From: Paenibacillus sp. PL2-23
Lineage (GTDB): Bacteria; Bacillota; Bacilli; Paenibacillales; Paenibacillaceae
Direction: 5' to 3'
Assembly: GCF_040834005.1 (NCBI RefSeq)
Contig: NZ_CP162129.1
Coordinates: 2,628,001 to 2,692,000, forward strand
Length of the DNA: 64,000 nucleotides
This document shows positions 45,205 to 53,532 of this stretch, in pieces (position 1 is the stretch's first letter; each line of letters starts with the position of its first letter). A program made the translations under genes and the position numbers. Below the pieces are notes generated by a model. That model had not been told where the DNA came from. It saw nothing but the letters and a program-made list of their open reading frames with translations, and searched no databases.

Positions 45205-45233
45205 GGGCGCTCCCGACAAGGAGCGCCCTTTTT
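45205..45233 (+). terminator. Terminator after resE
   Basis: GGGCGCTCC (45205-45213) with GGAGCGCCC (45220-45228), then five T. Ends the res operon. Confidence 0.95.
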
Positions 45234-45313
45234 GTTGAACATCAGCGATTAATCTTGTTGTTCGTGAAACATTATGACCAGGTACGGGTCATTTCGCTTG
45301 ATCGTTGAATATA

Positions 45314-45344
45314 GAAAAAGCTGCTCCGGCTTGGAGCAGCTTTT
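45314..45344 (-). terminator. Terminator of serA (minus strand)
   Basis: AAAAGCTGCTCC (45316-45327) with GGAGCAGCTTTT (45333-45344); read on the minus strand it ends in a T run. It starts four bases after the serA stop. Confidence 0.92.
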
Positions 45345-45348
45345 CGCT

Positions 45349-46941
45349 TTATGGCAATTTAATTTCTTTGGCTGTGTTCAATTCCGGCATATTCGTCAGC
45401 TGCGCAAGCACTTCCTTCGGCGTGCCTTTGTCGACGCGCAGTACCATGATGGCGGAGCCGCCCTCAAGCTGACGGCCAACCTGCATGGTTGCGATGTTGA
45501 CGTCGTTGCTGCCGAGAAGGGTGCCGACACGGCCGATAATGCCCGGCTTGTCGTTATGCGAGATCAGAATCAGGTTGCCTTCCGGCGTAACGTCGACAGG
45601 GAACTTGTCGATCTGGACAATGCGCGGACCATAGCCCGTCAGCAGCGTTCCGGATACCACATGCTCTTCCTTCTTCGTGCGGAGAGCGACAGTTACCAGA
45701 TTCGTAAAGTCCTTGGAGGTAGACGACTTCTGGATGACGATATTAACATCGCGAAGCTTGGCAAGGTGCATGGAGTTGACCACATTCACCTGCTCCAGGC
45801 CCAAGTGATGCGACAGCACGCCGCGAACGACATAACGGGTAAGCGGCTGGGTGTCCAGCTCGGCCAATTCGCCGGAGTAGCTGACGACGATTTCTTGTAC
45901 AGCGCCTTCTGTCGATTGGGCGATAAAGCTGCCCAGCTTCTCTCCAAGCGCGAAATAAGGCTGCAGCTTGCTCTGAAGGTTGGCAGGAATCGGCGGCATA
46001 TTAACGGCGTTGGAGAACGGCTCGTCGCGAAGAATATGCAGCACCTGCTCCGAGACGTCGATCGCGACATTCTCTTGCGCCTCAACCGTAGATGCGCCAA
46101 GATGCGGCGTTACGATAATTTTGGGATGGGTCAGGAATGGATGGTCCGCTGCTGGCGGCTCAACCTCGAATACGTCGAACGCCGCGCCGGCTACAATGCC
46201 CTCGTCGATTGCGTCTACCAGGGCGATTTCGTCAATGATGCCGCCGCGCGCGCAGTTGACAATTCTCATGCCCGGCTTCATAACCGCAAATTGCGCTCTG
46301 CCGATCATATGGCGCGTTTCCGGAGTAAGCGGCGTATGCACGGTCATGAAATCAGCGGAACGCACAATCTCATCCACGCTGGCCAGCTTAACGCCCAGCT
46401 TCTCTGCGCGTTCCTCCGTCATAAAGGGATCGTAGCCCATAATGTTCATGCCGAAGGCTTTGGCGCGTTTGGCGACTTCGCTGCCGATACGGCCCATGCC
46501 AAGAACGCCAAGCGTCTTGTTGCGAAGCTCAACGCCTAGGAACGATTTGCGGTCCCAAGTGCCGCCCACCGTTTTGGCGTAGGCTTGCGGGATGTGGCGG
46601 GCAACCGCCATCATCATAGCAAAGGTATGCTCGCAGGTTGTAATCGTGTTGCCATCCGGCGCATTGATGACGATGATGCCGCGCTGGGTAGCGGCTTCCA
46701 GATCAATATTGTCGACGCCTACGCCAGCTCGTCCAACGACCTTCAGCCCTTTGCCGGCCTCCATAACGCGTGCGGTTACGCGAGTCTGGCTTCTAACGAG
46801 AAGCGCGTCGTATTGGCCGATAATGGCTACCAGCTCGTCCTCGCTGAGACCTGGGTTTTTGTCGACGATGACGTCGTTTGCTTCGACAAGCTGTTGGATC
46901 CCGAGATCGCTGATGGGATCGGATACTAACACTTTGAACAT
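45349..46941 (-). CDS. serA: D-3-phosphoglycerate dehydrogenase
   Basis: First step of serine synthesis. ATG at 46939-46941 is 10 bases from AGGAGG. The 530 residues have the NAD-binding fold (LGVLGMGRIGSEVAKRA), catalytic Arg, Glu and His (NCARGGIIDE, TPHLGAST), the ASB intervening domain and a C-terminal ACT domain (ILISHNDKPGIIGRVG) for serine feedback. It has its own leader with a hairpin. Confidence 0.95.
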   Translation of the reverse strand: MFKVLVSDPISDLGIQQLVEANDVIVDKNPGLSEDELVAIIGQYDALLVRSQTRVTARVMEAGKGLKVVGRAGVGVDNIDLEAATQRGIIVINAPDGNTITTCEHTFAMMMAVARHIPQAYAKTVGGTWDRKSFLGVELRNKTLGVLGMGRIGSEVAKRAKAFGMNIMGYDPFMTEERAEKLGVKLASVDEIVRSADFMTVHTPLTPETRHMIGRAQFAVMKPGMRIVNCARGGIIDEIALVDAIDEGIVAGAAFDVFEVEPPAADHPFLTHPKIIVTPHLGASTVEAQENVAIDVSEQVLHILRDEPFSNAVNMPPIPANLQSKLQPYFALGEKLGSFIAQSTEGAVQEIVVSYSGELAELDTQPLTRYVVRGVLSHHLGLEQVNVVNSMHLAKLRDVNIVIQKSSTSKDFTNLVTVALRTKKEEHVVSGTLLTGYGPRIVQIDKFPVDVTPEGNLILISHNDKPGIIGRVGTLLGSNDVNIATMQVGRQLEGGSAIMVLRVDKGTPKEVLAQLTNMPELNTAKEIKLP

Positions 46942-47011
46942 GTGTAACAAGCCTCCTAGGATTTAACGCCGCAGAAGCTGTAAGCTTAGCTGCAACGCTG
47001 AAATATGTACA

Positions 47012-47057
47012 GAAAAACTCTCGGCCCGCGCGGCTTGAAGCACACGGGACAAGAGTT
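47012..47057 (-). promoter_or_regulatory. Attenuator-like hairpin in the serA leader
   Basis: On the minus strand AACTCT (47057-47052) and CCCG pair with CGGG and AGAGTT (47021-47016), then TTTTTC. It lies between the putative promoter and serA, so it may attenuate transcription. No T-box sequence is present. Confidence 0.6.
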
Positions 47058-47086
47058 CACTCCACGAACGAATAGGACTTTACTAT

Positions 47087-47114
47087 TTTATAGCATCAAC
47101 GCGGTTCATTGCAA
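47087..47114 (-). promoter_or_regulatory. Putative promoter of serA
   Basis: On the minus strand TTGCAA (47114-47109), 16 bases, TATAAA (47092-47087). It leaves a leader of about 140 bases. Confidence 0.45.
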
Positions 47115-47174
47115 TCCTCAAACTTGCTCATTTTTGAAAATTTCGTTATGATTCAAGCACAACATTCGACAAAA

Positions 47175-48089
47175 TTATGGCTGCGAGTAGAAGAACGGCA
47201 GCTGCGGCAGCGTCTCCGCGTCATAATAACGCGCGCGATTGGGTGCGAAATCGCCGGGATCCACGGCGCGAGTGTTCAGCAGAAGCTCCACAATGCTGTT
47301 CATGGTCTGCAGCTTCATCTTGGACGCTTGGCCGGAATAAATAAATTCATCCACACGGCTGGTCAAATCATGGGGATAGAAGCTGTACAACTCCTTCCGA
47401 TCCGCCAAATATTGGCCAATGACATAGTTCTTAACCGTTAGCGGAAGGCTGCTCCATTCCTTGATGCTGAGCGTAGCCGGCGTCTTGTATTCGCCTGCAA
47501 TGTTCAAATCAACGGTCGCCGCCCACTTAAGCATCGCGTGGTAATAGGCGTTCTGTCCCGCCAGCGCGGCAGTTACGGCGGCTTGATAAGCGCTGCCCTC
47601 CTGTATGTCCTTGAGCAGCGCGGCATGATCCGAGGCTCCGGAGTCGGCGGCCTTGTTGGCTGCTTCCTTGAATTTGTTCATACTGCGTATGTACGCGACC
47701 TGGGCATCGCCAAGCAAGGGCGATTTCTGCATATTGAAGGAGCTGGCTTCCTCCGCCTTCGCGGCCGCGAGCTTCGAGAGGCTCTTGAATGCCGATGGGG
47801 CATCCACGCTGGCGCCGCGCGACAGCTTGTCCGTAACAGACAGCCATTCCGTCTGAAATTCACGGTAGGAGGAGAATACGGTAAGATAGAAGGATACGAG
47901 ATCCTGCTGCTGATAGGGCACTGCGGACTCGTCTATGGCGCCTTCCCCCTCCATGGCTGCCGAATACTTGGCTTCCATGCGCTCGGAGCCGAGCTGCACG
48001 CCGTAGAAGAATGCTCCTACCGCGACGACAAGCATAAATACAAATCCGACGCTGAATAACATGGCTGAGATCGTTAATCGTTTTTCCAT
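47175..48089 (-). CDS. Hypothetical membrane-anchored protein, 304 residues
   Basis: Family not recognised. ATG at 48087-48089 has AAGGAG seven bases upstream. One hydrophobic helix (about 5-30) is followed by a long outside, mostly helical domain rich in Ala, Lys, Glu and Ser, with repeated A-A-K-A-E patterns and no cysteine. The tail is more polar (NRARYYDAETLPQLPFFYSQP). No enzyme motif is visible. It is divergent from the CPBP protease gene. A cell-wall or sensor-type helical bundle is possible. Confidence 0.8.
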   Translation of the reverse strand: MEKRLTISAMLFSVGFVFMLVVAVGAFFYGVQLGSERMEAKYSAAMEGEGAIDESAVPYQQQDLVSFYLTVFSSYREFQTEWLSVTDKLSRGASVDAPSAFKSLSKLAAAKAEEASSFNMQKSPLLGDAQVAYIRSMNKFKEAANKAADSGASDHAALLKDIQEGSAYQAAVTAALAGQNAYYHAMLKWAATVDLNIAGEYKTPATLSIKEWSSLPLTVKNYVIGQYLADRKELYSFYPHDLTSRVDEFIYSGQASKMKLQTMNSIVELLLNTRAVDPGDFAPNRARYYDAETLPQLPFFYSQP

Positions 48090-48161
48090 CGTCAAACTCC
48101 TTCTCTATTTCTATGGATGAAAAGATTGTATCACAACATTACGAGAGCGGGGCATGCAGCT

Positions 48162-48776
48162 ATGAAAAAATTCGACATACGCAATATTAAGGTGCGCAAG
48201 GTCAGCGTTGACGAAATTGATGACCGCATGCTACTAATAAACTTATACGCCACACAAGCCCTTACTCTTATTATCGGTCTCATCTGGATTTTTTTTCAGC
48301 GCCAAAATCTGCTGCAGCTATTATCCATTCCAAGCACGGCCAGCTTCATATGGTGGGGGTTCGGACTGGCGGCTGCCGTTATCGCTGTTGATCTGCTGAT
48401 CTCGCGCTGGGTGCCGGAGGAAGCGGCGGACGACGGCGGCGTCAACGACCGCATTTTCCGGAATCGCGCCATATGGCATATCGCGGTCATCTCATTTGTG
48501 GTGGCCGTCTGCGAGGAGCTGCTGTTCCGTGGAGCCGTCCAGCATGCCATTGGCCCGTATTGGACGAGCATCATCTTCGCGGCCATTCACGTCAGGTATC
48601 TCAAGCACTGGATACCGACCGGTCTCGTATTTTCCATCAGCTACGGGCTGGGCTGGATTTACGAGCAGAGCGGATCGTTATGGGCGCCCATAATCGCCCA
48701 CTTTGTGATCGATCTCGTTATGGGCTTGATTATTCGTTTCAGGAGGGACAATCATGAGCAGGAAGCTGAGGCATAG
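48162..48776 (+). CDS. CPBP-family intramembrane metalloprotease
   Basis: Abi/CAAX-type membrane protease. Motifs: E118-E119-x3-R123 in CEELLFRG, a histidine in AAIHVRYL, and HFVIDL near the C terminus, spread over about five helices. The start is probably ATG 48162; ATG 48117 has no ribosome site, and the site before 48162 (GAGCGGGG) is also weak. Similar to the YpbD group of B. subtilis. Substrate unknown. The end overlaps a small membrane protein gene by 23 bases. Confidence 0.85.
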   Translation: MKKFDIRNIKVRKVSVDEIDDRMLLINLYATQALTLIIGLIWIFFQRQNLLQLLSIPSTASFIWWGFGLAAAVIAVDLLISRWVPEEAADDGGVNDRIFRNRAIWHIAVISFVVAVCEELLFRGAVQHAIGPYWTSIIFAAIHVRYLKHWIPTGLVFSISYGLGWIYEQSGSLWAPIIAHFVIDLVMGLIIRFRRDNHEQEAEA

Positions 48777-48990
48777 CCGCTCGCGGCGGTCGCCATACGA
48801 CATCCTGGAGCCACAAGGCGACGCTCCCCCCGCAATGGAAGGGGAAGAGCCGCTGAAGCTGCCTCCAAGACGCAAAAAGTTTCCTTCCAGTCTGCGGAAT
48901 CTAAATAAATGGTATTATAATTTTTTGTTTGTACTGTTTCTGTGCCTGGTTGGCTTTCTCTTCTGGTACGGCAACACGTTCAGTCCGTAA
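48754..48990 (+). CDS. Small C-terminally anchored membrane protein, 78 residues
   Basis: Not recognised. ATG follows AGGAGGGAC and lies inside the end of the CPBP gene, so translation is probably coupled. The product has a very basic N terminus (SRKLRHSRSRRS), an acidic-to-basic linker with KLPPRRKKF, and one C-terminal helix (about 53-75). It could be a substrate or partner of the neighbouring protease; that is inference. Its last 11 bases overlap the convergent deacetylase gene. Confidence 0.75.
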   Translation: MSRKLRHSRSRRSPYDILEPQGDAPPAMEGEEPLKLPPRRKKFPSSLRNLNKWYYNFLFVLFLCLVGFLFWYGNTFSP

Positions 48991-49840
48991 GCTGGATCGT
49001 TGAAGGATCGATGAACGTGTAGCCCTCCGCCTTCAGACGCGTGAGCAGCTCGTCGAGGGCATCTGCGGTCCAGGGAACCTCATGCATCAGAATATTGGCT
49101 CCGGGATGAAGCTGCTCCATGACATTGCGGATCACAACCTCCGGCTTGTCGCGAGCGGAGCTGTCCCAGTCAAGCGAGCCATTGGACCACGTCATGTACA
49201 GCATGCCGTGGTTTTTGGCGATTTCCTTCACTTGGTCGTTGCCTGCGCCGTATGGCGGTCGAAAAAACAGGGGCCGCTCTCCGATGAGCGCTTCAACGTC
49301 GGACTGAACGGAGGCCAGCTGCTCCTCGATCGTGTCGGCACTTTCATTCTTCAAATTAATATGATCGTAAGAATGGTTGCCGATTGTGCCGCCTCGCTCA
49401 TACATCAGCTTCAGCAGCTCCGGATTTTGTTTCACTCGATAGCCATTGACAAAAAAGATCGCTTTGGCCCCATGCTTATCCAAGGTGTCGAGAAGACTGG
49501 TTACCACGTCTTCATCCTTTGGTCCGTCGTCGAATGTAAGCAGCACCGCGTTAGCGGGTGCGCTGTCATCAATAGGGATGAACCGATAAGCCGCGTTCAT
49601 TCGATACAAGGGTTCTGCCGCGGGCGTTGCCGTCGCGGCTGGCGTGGCGGTCGGAGATGGCGAGGGCGAGGCCTCCGGCGCGGGCGCCGGAACGTTGGCG
49701 GGTGCCGCCGATTCCTTCGGCTTGGCCTCCGGTTCCTCTGTTGGAGCAGATGTTGGGGCAGAGGCGGCCCCATTTCCTGCGCAGCCGGCTGCCAGGGCTG
49801 CCAGCAGACATAGAGTGATGTGCAAATATTTTGAGCGCAT
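48980..49840 (-). CDS. Polysaccharide deacetylase lipoprotein (NodB domain)
   Basis: Predicted surface enzyme removing acetyl groups from N-acetylated sugars, probably of peptidoglycan or a capsule. The 286 residues have a lipobox LAAGC (Cys20), a long Ala/Pro/Thr/Ser spacer (about 21-75) and a NodB domain with TFDDGPKD, HSYDH and FRPPYGAG, so metal ligands D, H, H are present. AGGAGG precedes ATG 49838-49840. Confidence 0.92.
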   Translation of the reverse strand: MRSKYLHITLCLLAALAAGCAGNGAASAPTSAPTEEPEAKPKESAAPANVPAPAPEASPSPSPTATPAATATPAAEPLYRMNAAYRFIPIDDSAPANAVLLTFDDGPKDEDVVTSLLDTLDKHGAKAIFFVNGYRVKQNPELLKLMYERGGTIGNHSYDHINLKNESADTIEEQLASVQSDVEALIGERPLFFRPPYGAGNDQVKEIAKNHGMLYMTWSNGSLDWDSSARDKPEVVIRNVMEQLHPGANILMHEVPWTADALDELLTRLKAEGYTFIDPSTIQLTD

Positions 49841-50004
49841 GTTGGAACCTCCTGGACGTCAATTCGTGTTGCCTATCATGAACATTTTAACACATGGACC
49901 GGCTCTAACGATGCGGTCTGTTTCCTTTATTTATATAGCATGCTCCAAGGGTCTGCCGGCAACACTACATCTTGAAATCTACAGCATGAAAGAGGTGTGC
50001 GAAT

Positions 50005-50322
50005 ATGAAATGGACTGGCTTAATGGTAGGGGGCATTGTCGGCGCGGCAGCTACCCTGTATTTTTCGCGCAAGCGCCCCGGAGCCGTGGCGTGGGCTGCA
50101 AGCGCAATGTCCGATATGGCCGGCAAGTCGATGGCTAAAATGCTGCATGCAAGCTCCGGCTGGAAGCAGGAGGCCGCGGAGCAGGCCCCAAAGCAATCAG
50201 ACGATACCGCCGTAAGCTCCGCTGCCGCTTGGGAGCAAATTGAAGCGTTTGTGGAAAACGATCCTTCCGTGAAGCGGGAGGTTGACAAGATTAAGGCGGA
50301 ATCGTCCACTCTTTCTCATTAG
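50005..50322 (+). CDS. Small hypothetical protein, 105 residues, N-terminal membrane helix
   Basis: Not recognised. ATG 50005 follows AGAGGTG. A glycine-rich hydrophobic stretch (about 3-20, MVGGIVGAAATLYF) precedes a basic patch (SRKRP) and a polar Ala/Ser/Lys/Glu tail. The pattern resembles YtxH-like small envelope proteins. Followed by a strong terminator, so probably a single-gene unit. Confidence 0.7.
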   Translation: MKWTGLMVGGIVGAAATLYFSRKRPGAVAWAASAMSDMAGKSMAKMLHASSGWKQEAAEQAPKQSDDTAVSSAAAWEQIEAFVENDPSVKREVDKIKAESSTLSH

Positions 50323-50349
50323 AATTCGGCCAAGCATGCCGCTCGTTCA

Positions 50350-50402
50350 CGATCCGCAGCCTCCCTGCAAGACAGGGATGGCGGCGGATCGTTTCTTTTT
50401 TT
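50350..50402 (+). terminator. Terminator upstream of mecA
   Basis: CGATCCGC (50350-50357) with GCGGATCG (50384-50391), inner TCCCTG / CAGGGA, then TTTC and a T run. Confidence 0.92.
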
Positions 50403-50536
50403 TCCATCAAAGCTAGTGCATTCGGGCATCAGACATGATAAAGTAAGTACATAGCATGGTATGAGTCTATTTTATTCACATTGGCTCTACAGATTCATAC
50501 GCTATTACGACAGATGCTGCAGAGGAGGATCCTGTC

Positions 50537-51151
50537 ATGAAAATCGAGCGACTAAGTCAGGATAGAATACGGATTTTCCTGACGTTCGACGACTTGTTGG
50601 AGCGGGGGATCCAGAAGGATGATATGTGGCGCGAGCCGCCTAAGCTGCATGAGCTGTTCCTGGAGATGATGGAGCAGGCCTACACGGAGCTGGGCTTCGA
50701 CGCAAGCGGTCCTTTGGCGGTGGAAGTGCTGGCTATGCCAGCGCAGGGCATGGTCATTATAGTCACTCGCGGCAAGAGCAATCACGCGGGAGACGAACGC
50801 TCAAGAGAAGAGGACGAATTGGAAGACGATATATACGATATGGAAGTGACGATGGAGCAGAGCGACATTGTCATGTACGCTTTCCGGGACTTCGAGGATG
50901 TCATTTCGGCGGCCAAGCAATTGATCTCCTCCTCGCTTACGGAAAGCGGCAGACTGTATTCCTATAGCGGCAGGTGGATTCTCACGATTGAGCCGTCCCA
51001 GGTGGACGCGTCCAAGCAGCAGGCCGTCATCGCCTTGCTTGCGGAATACGGGGAAGCGATTTCCGTTACTTACGCCATGCTGGAGGAATACGGCAAGGTC
51101 ATTATGGCGGAGGACGCAGTGCGTCAGGTGTATAACCATTTCCATTACTAA
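50537..51151 (+). CDS. mecA: Adaptor protein MecA
   Basis: Delivers substrates to ClpCP and activates ClpC. The 204 residues begin MKIERLSQDRIRIFLTFDDL, the substrate-binding N domain, then an acidic linker (EREEDELEDDIYD-like, about 96-105) and the ClpC-binding C domain (YAFRDFEDVISAAKQL). GAGGAGG precedes ATG. The single copy could be mecA or ypbH by name. Confidence 0.92.
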   Translation: MKIERLSQDRIRIFLTFDDLLERGIQKDDMWREPPKLHELFLEMMEQAYTELGFDASGPLAVEVLAMPAQGMVIIVTRGKSNHAGDERSREEDELEDDIYDMEVTMEQSDIVMYAFRDFEDVISAAKQLISSSLTESGRLYSYSGRWILTIEPSQVDASKQQAVIALLAEYGEAISVTYAMLEEYGKVIMAEDAVRQVYNHFHY

Positions 51152-51167
51152 CGTTCTCCTGATCATG

Positions 51168-51210
51168 AAGAACATCGATAAGCTTCGGCTTTGCGATGTT
51201 CTTTTTTCTT
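51168..51210 (+). terminator. Terminator after mecA
   Basis: AAGAACATCG (51168-51177) with CGATGTTCTT (51194-51203), then T-rich. Confidence 0.92.
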
Positions 51211-51289
51211 AGCTTCCATTGGGAATAGCGACAGCCAGCAGGGCTCATAATGAGATGTAGACCAAGGCGGAAGGATAGGATAGGTGACG

Positions 51290-52525
51290 ATGAGCGACGT
51301 ATTGCATGCCACGCAGGTAGTCATTGAACAAGCGCTGAAGAGACTGGGATACGGCGATGACATGATCGAGCTGCTCAAGGAGCCGATCAGGCTGCTGACG
51401 GTCCGTATTCCCGTTCGGATGGACGACGGCTCAACTCGCGTATTTACAGGCTATAGAGCTCAGCATAACGACGCGGTAGGCCCCACGAAGGGCGGCGTCC
51501 GGTTTCACCCCGGTGTAACGGAGAAGGAGGTTAAAGCGTTATCCATTTGGATGAGCCTGAAATGCGGCATCGCCGATCTCCCCTACGGCGGGGGCAAAGG
51601 CGGCATTCTGTGCGATCCCCGCAAAATGTCCTTCCGCGAGCTTGAACGGCTGAGCAGAGGCTATGTGAGAGCGATCAGCCAGCTGGTGGGGCCCACCAAG
51701 GATATCCCGGCTCCCGATGTCATGACCAATTCCCAGATTATGGCTTGGATGATGGATGAATACAGCCGCATTCGGGAGTTTGATTCCCCTGGCTTCATTA
51801 CCGGCAAGCCGCTGGTGCTGGGAGGCTCCAAGGGCAGAGAGACGGCAACGGCGCGAGGCGTCGTGATGATGATTCACGAGGGTCTGAGGCTGAAGGGCAT
51901 TCCCGTGGAGCAAGCGCGAATCGTCATTCAAGGCTTCGGCAATGCCGGCAGCTATCTTGCCAAATTCATGCATGAAGCGGGCGCTCGCGTAATAGGTATT
52001 TCCGATGTGAACGGAGCGTTGTATAATGAAGAGGGGCTCGACATTCCACATCTGCTGGATCGTCGGGATTCCTTCGGCAATGTAACGAATCTATTCCCCT
52101 CCACGATTACGAATGAGCAGCTGCTGGAGCTGGATTGCGATGTGCTTGTGCCGGCAGCGATCGAGAATCAGATTACGGAGCTTAACGCGGGAAGCATCCG
52201 CGCCTCGATTGTCGTGGAGGCGGCTAACGGCCCAACCACGCTGGAGGGGACCCGCATATTGACGGATCGCGGCGTGCTGCTTATCCCGGACGTACTCGCA
52301 AGCGCGGGCGGCGTTATCGTCTCGTATTTCGAATGGGTGCAGAACAATCAAGGGTATTATTGGGACGAAGACGAAATTGATCGCAAGCTGCAGATGATGA
52401 TGATTCGAGGCTTCGAGAACGTATATGACATACATCTCACCCGTAAGGTCGATATGCGCCTGGCCGCTTATATGGCTGGCGTAAGGAAGATGGCGGAGGC
52501 GGTTCGCTTCCGGGGGTGGGTGTAA
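51290..52525 (+). CDS. gudB: NAD-specific glutamate dehydrogenase
   Basis: Oxidative deamination of glutamate to 2-oxoglutarate. The product, about 411 residues, is very close to B. subtilis GudB/RocG: PTKGGVRFHP, the catalytic lysine in LPYGGGKGGI, the Rossmann segment QGFGNAGSYLAKFMHEAG, and the C terminus AEAVRFRGWV. ATG 51290 or GTG 51284 both follow GGAAGGATAGG. No insertion as in cryptic gudB of laboratory strains. Confidence 0.95.
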   Translation: MSDVLHATQVVIEQALKRLGYGDDMIELLKEPIRLLTVRIPVRMDDGSTRVFTGYRAQHNDAVGPTKGGVRFHPGVTEKEVKALSIWMSLKCGIADLPYGGGKGGILCDPRKMSFRELERLSRGYVRAISQLVGPTKDIPAPDVMTNSQIMAWMMDEYSRIREFDSPGFITGKPLVLGGSKGRETATARGVVMMIHEGLRLKGIPVEQARIVIQGFGNAGSYLAKFMHEAGARVIGISDVNGALYNEEGLDIPHLLDRRDSFGNVTNLFPSTITNEQLLELDCDVLVPAAIENQITELNAGSIRASIVVEAANGPTTLEGTRILTDRGVLLIPDVLASAGGVIVSYFEWVQNNQGYYWDEDEIDRKLQMMMIRGFENVYDIHLTRKVDMRLAAYMAGVRKMAEAVRFRGWV

Positions 52526-52539
52526 GAAAGCGGGTAGCT

Positions 52540-53235
52540 ATGCTTTTATTTTCTATCTTAGCAGCGGCGATTGCTCCAGGCATATCGCTGCTTACTTATT
52601 TATATTTGCGGGATCGTTATGCACCTGAGCCCATTCATATGGTCATTCGAATGTTCCTGCTCGGCGTGCTGGTTGTGGTGCCGATCATGGTTATTCAGCG
52701 GGGCTTCCAGATTTGGCTGGGCGATACGGTGTTCATATCCGCGTTCGTGCATTCTGCGTTTGTGGAAGAATTTTTGAAGTGGTTCGTTCTCTATCACGTC
52801 ATCTACAATCATACGGAATTCGACGAGCCCTATGACGGGATACTGTATGCGGCCTCCATCTCGCTGGGCTTTGCCACGATGGAGAACGTCCTGTACGCCA
52901 TGTATTCCACGACGTCGATCGGGTCGCTCATTATTCGCGCGCTCCTTCCGGTGTCGGGCCACGCCTTGTTCGGCGTCATGATGGGTTATTATATGGGCAT
53001 CGCGAAATTTGCGAATTCCACCCGATCGAAGCTGTACTTGGCCATTTCCTTGATGCTGCCGTTCGCTCTGCACGGGCTGTACGATTGGATCATTCTGACC
53101 ACCCGGCATGACTGGATATGGTTCATCGTCCCCTTCATGCTTCTGCTGTGGATATGGGGGCTGTACAAGATGAATCGCGCCAACGCGAGCTCTCCGTTCC
53201 GTTTCATGAGCCGGGAGGACGAGGTTAAACTGTAA
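52540..53235 (+). CDS. prsW: Membrane protease PrsW
   Basis: Site-1 protease type enzyme that cuts anti-sigma factors such as RsiW in Bacillus. The 231 residues have about eight helices and the conserved EE pair in FVEEFLKWFV, ASISLGFATMEN and HALFGVMMGYY. I choose ATG 52540 by comparison with B. subtilis; GTG 52516, inside gudB, is in frame but lacks a spaced site. No sigma-W type genes are in the window, so its target is elsewhere. Confidence 0.9.
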   Translation: MLLFSILAAAIAPGISLLTYLYLRDRYAPEPIHMVIRMFLLGVLVVVPIMVIQRGFQIWLGDTVFISAFVHSAFVEEFLKWFVLYHVIYNHTEFDEPYDGILYAASISLGFATMENVLYAMYSTTSIGSLIIRALLPVSGHALFGVMMGYYMGIAKFANSTRSKLYLAISLMLPFALHGLYDWIILTTRHDWIWFIVPFMLLLWIWGLYKMNRANASSPFRFMSREDEVKL

Positions 53236-53280
53236 ACGATCCGTCCATACTGACCCTATACGAACATTCAGGAGGTTAGG

Positions 53281-53439
53281 ATGGAAGCGGCACGCGTGAA
53301 GGTGACAATTCGCTGCAATGTATGCGGGGAGAAGTTTGTTCTGCGGGGCAAGCGGGAGAAGGGCATGGTCGATACGGGCTTTAAGCAATGCGTCTGCAAT
53401 AATAGCAACGATCTGGATATCGAAGAGCATCCGGTATAG
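53281..53439 (+). CDS. Zinc-ribbon miniprotein, 52 residues
   Basis: ORF of 53 codons with AGGAGGTTAGG just upstream of ATG. The product has two CxxC-like knuckles, CNVCG (12-16) and CVCN (37-40), about 20 residues apart, with a basic stretch between them and an acidic C terminus (DLDIEEHPV). Probably binds one zinc. Function unknown; it lies between prsW and ypeB on the same strand. Confidence 0.75.
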   Translation: MEAARVKVTIRCNVCGEKFVLRGKREKGMVDTGFKQCVCNNSNDLDIEEHPV

Positions 53440-53472
53440 CCGTTCGGCCGCAAATGAATACCAAATATGCAT

Positions 53473-53531
53473 AAAGCTCCTATCTACAATCCAAACTAAC
53501 ACCAGGTTTGGCATTAGAAAGGAGCTTTTTG
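53473..53531 (+). terminator. Terminator hairpin that covers the ypeB ribosome site
   Basis: AAAGCTCC (53473-53480) with GGAGCTTT (53521-53528) and inner CCAAAC (53491-53496) / GTTTGG (53506-53511), then TTTG. The GGAG of the 3' arm is the Shine-Dalgarno of ypeB, 8 bases before ATG 53533. Confidence 0.75.
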
Positions 53532-53532
53532 C

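Noticed and set aside
45274..46539. Long plus-strand ORF (421 codons) opposite serA
   Set aside because: Mirror frame of serA; no ribosome site and no family features, while serA is intact on the other strand.
47165..47171. TTCGACA as a Spo0A box near serA
   Set aside because: A single core 50 bases beyond the putative promoter, in a gap downstream of another gene; chance occurrence is likely.
46942..47174. Serine T-box before serA
   Set aside because: No specifier-loop or GGTGGNACCGCG-type antiterminator sequence is present.
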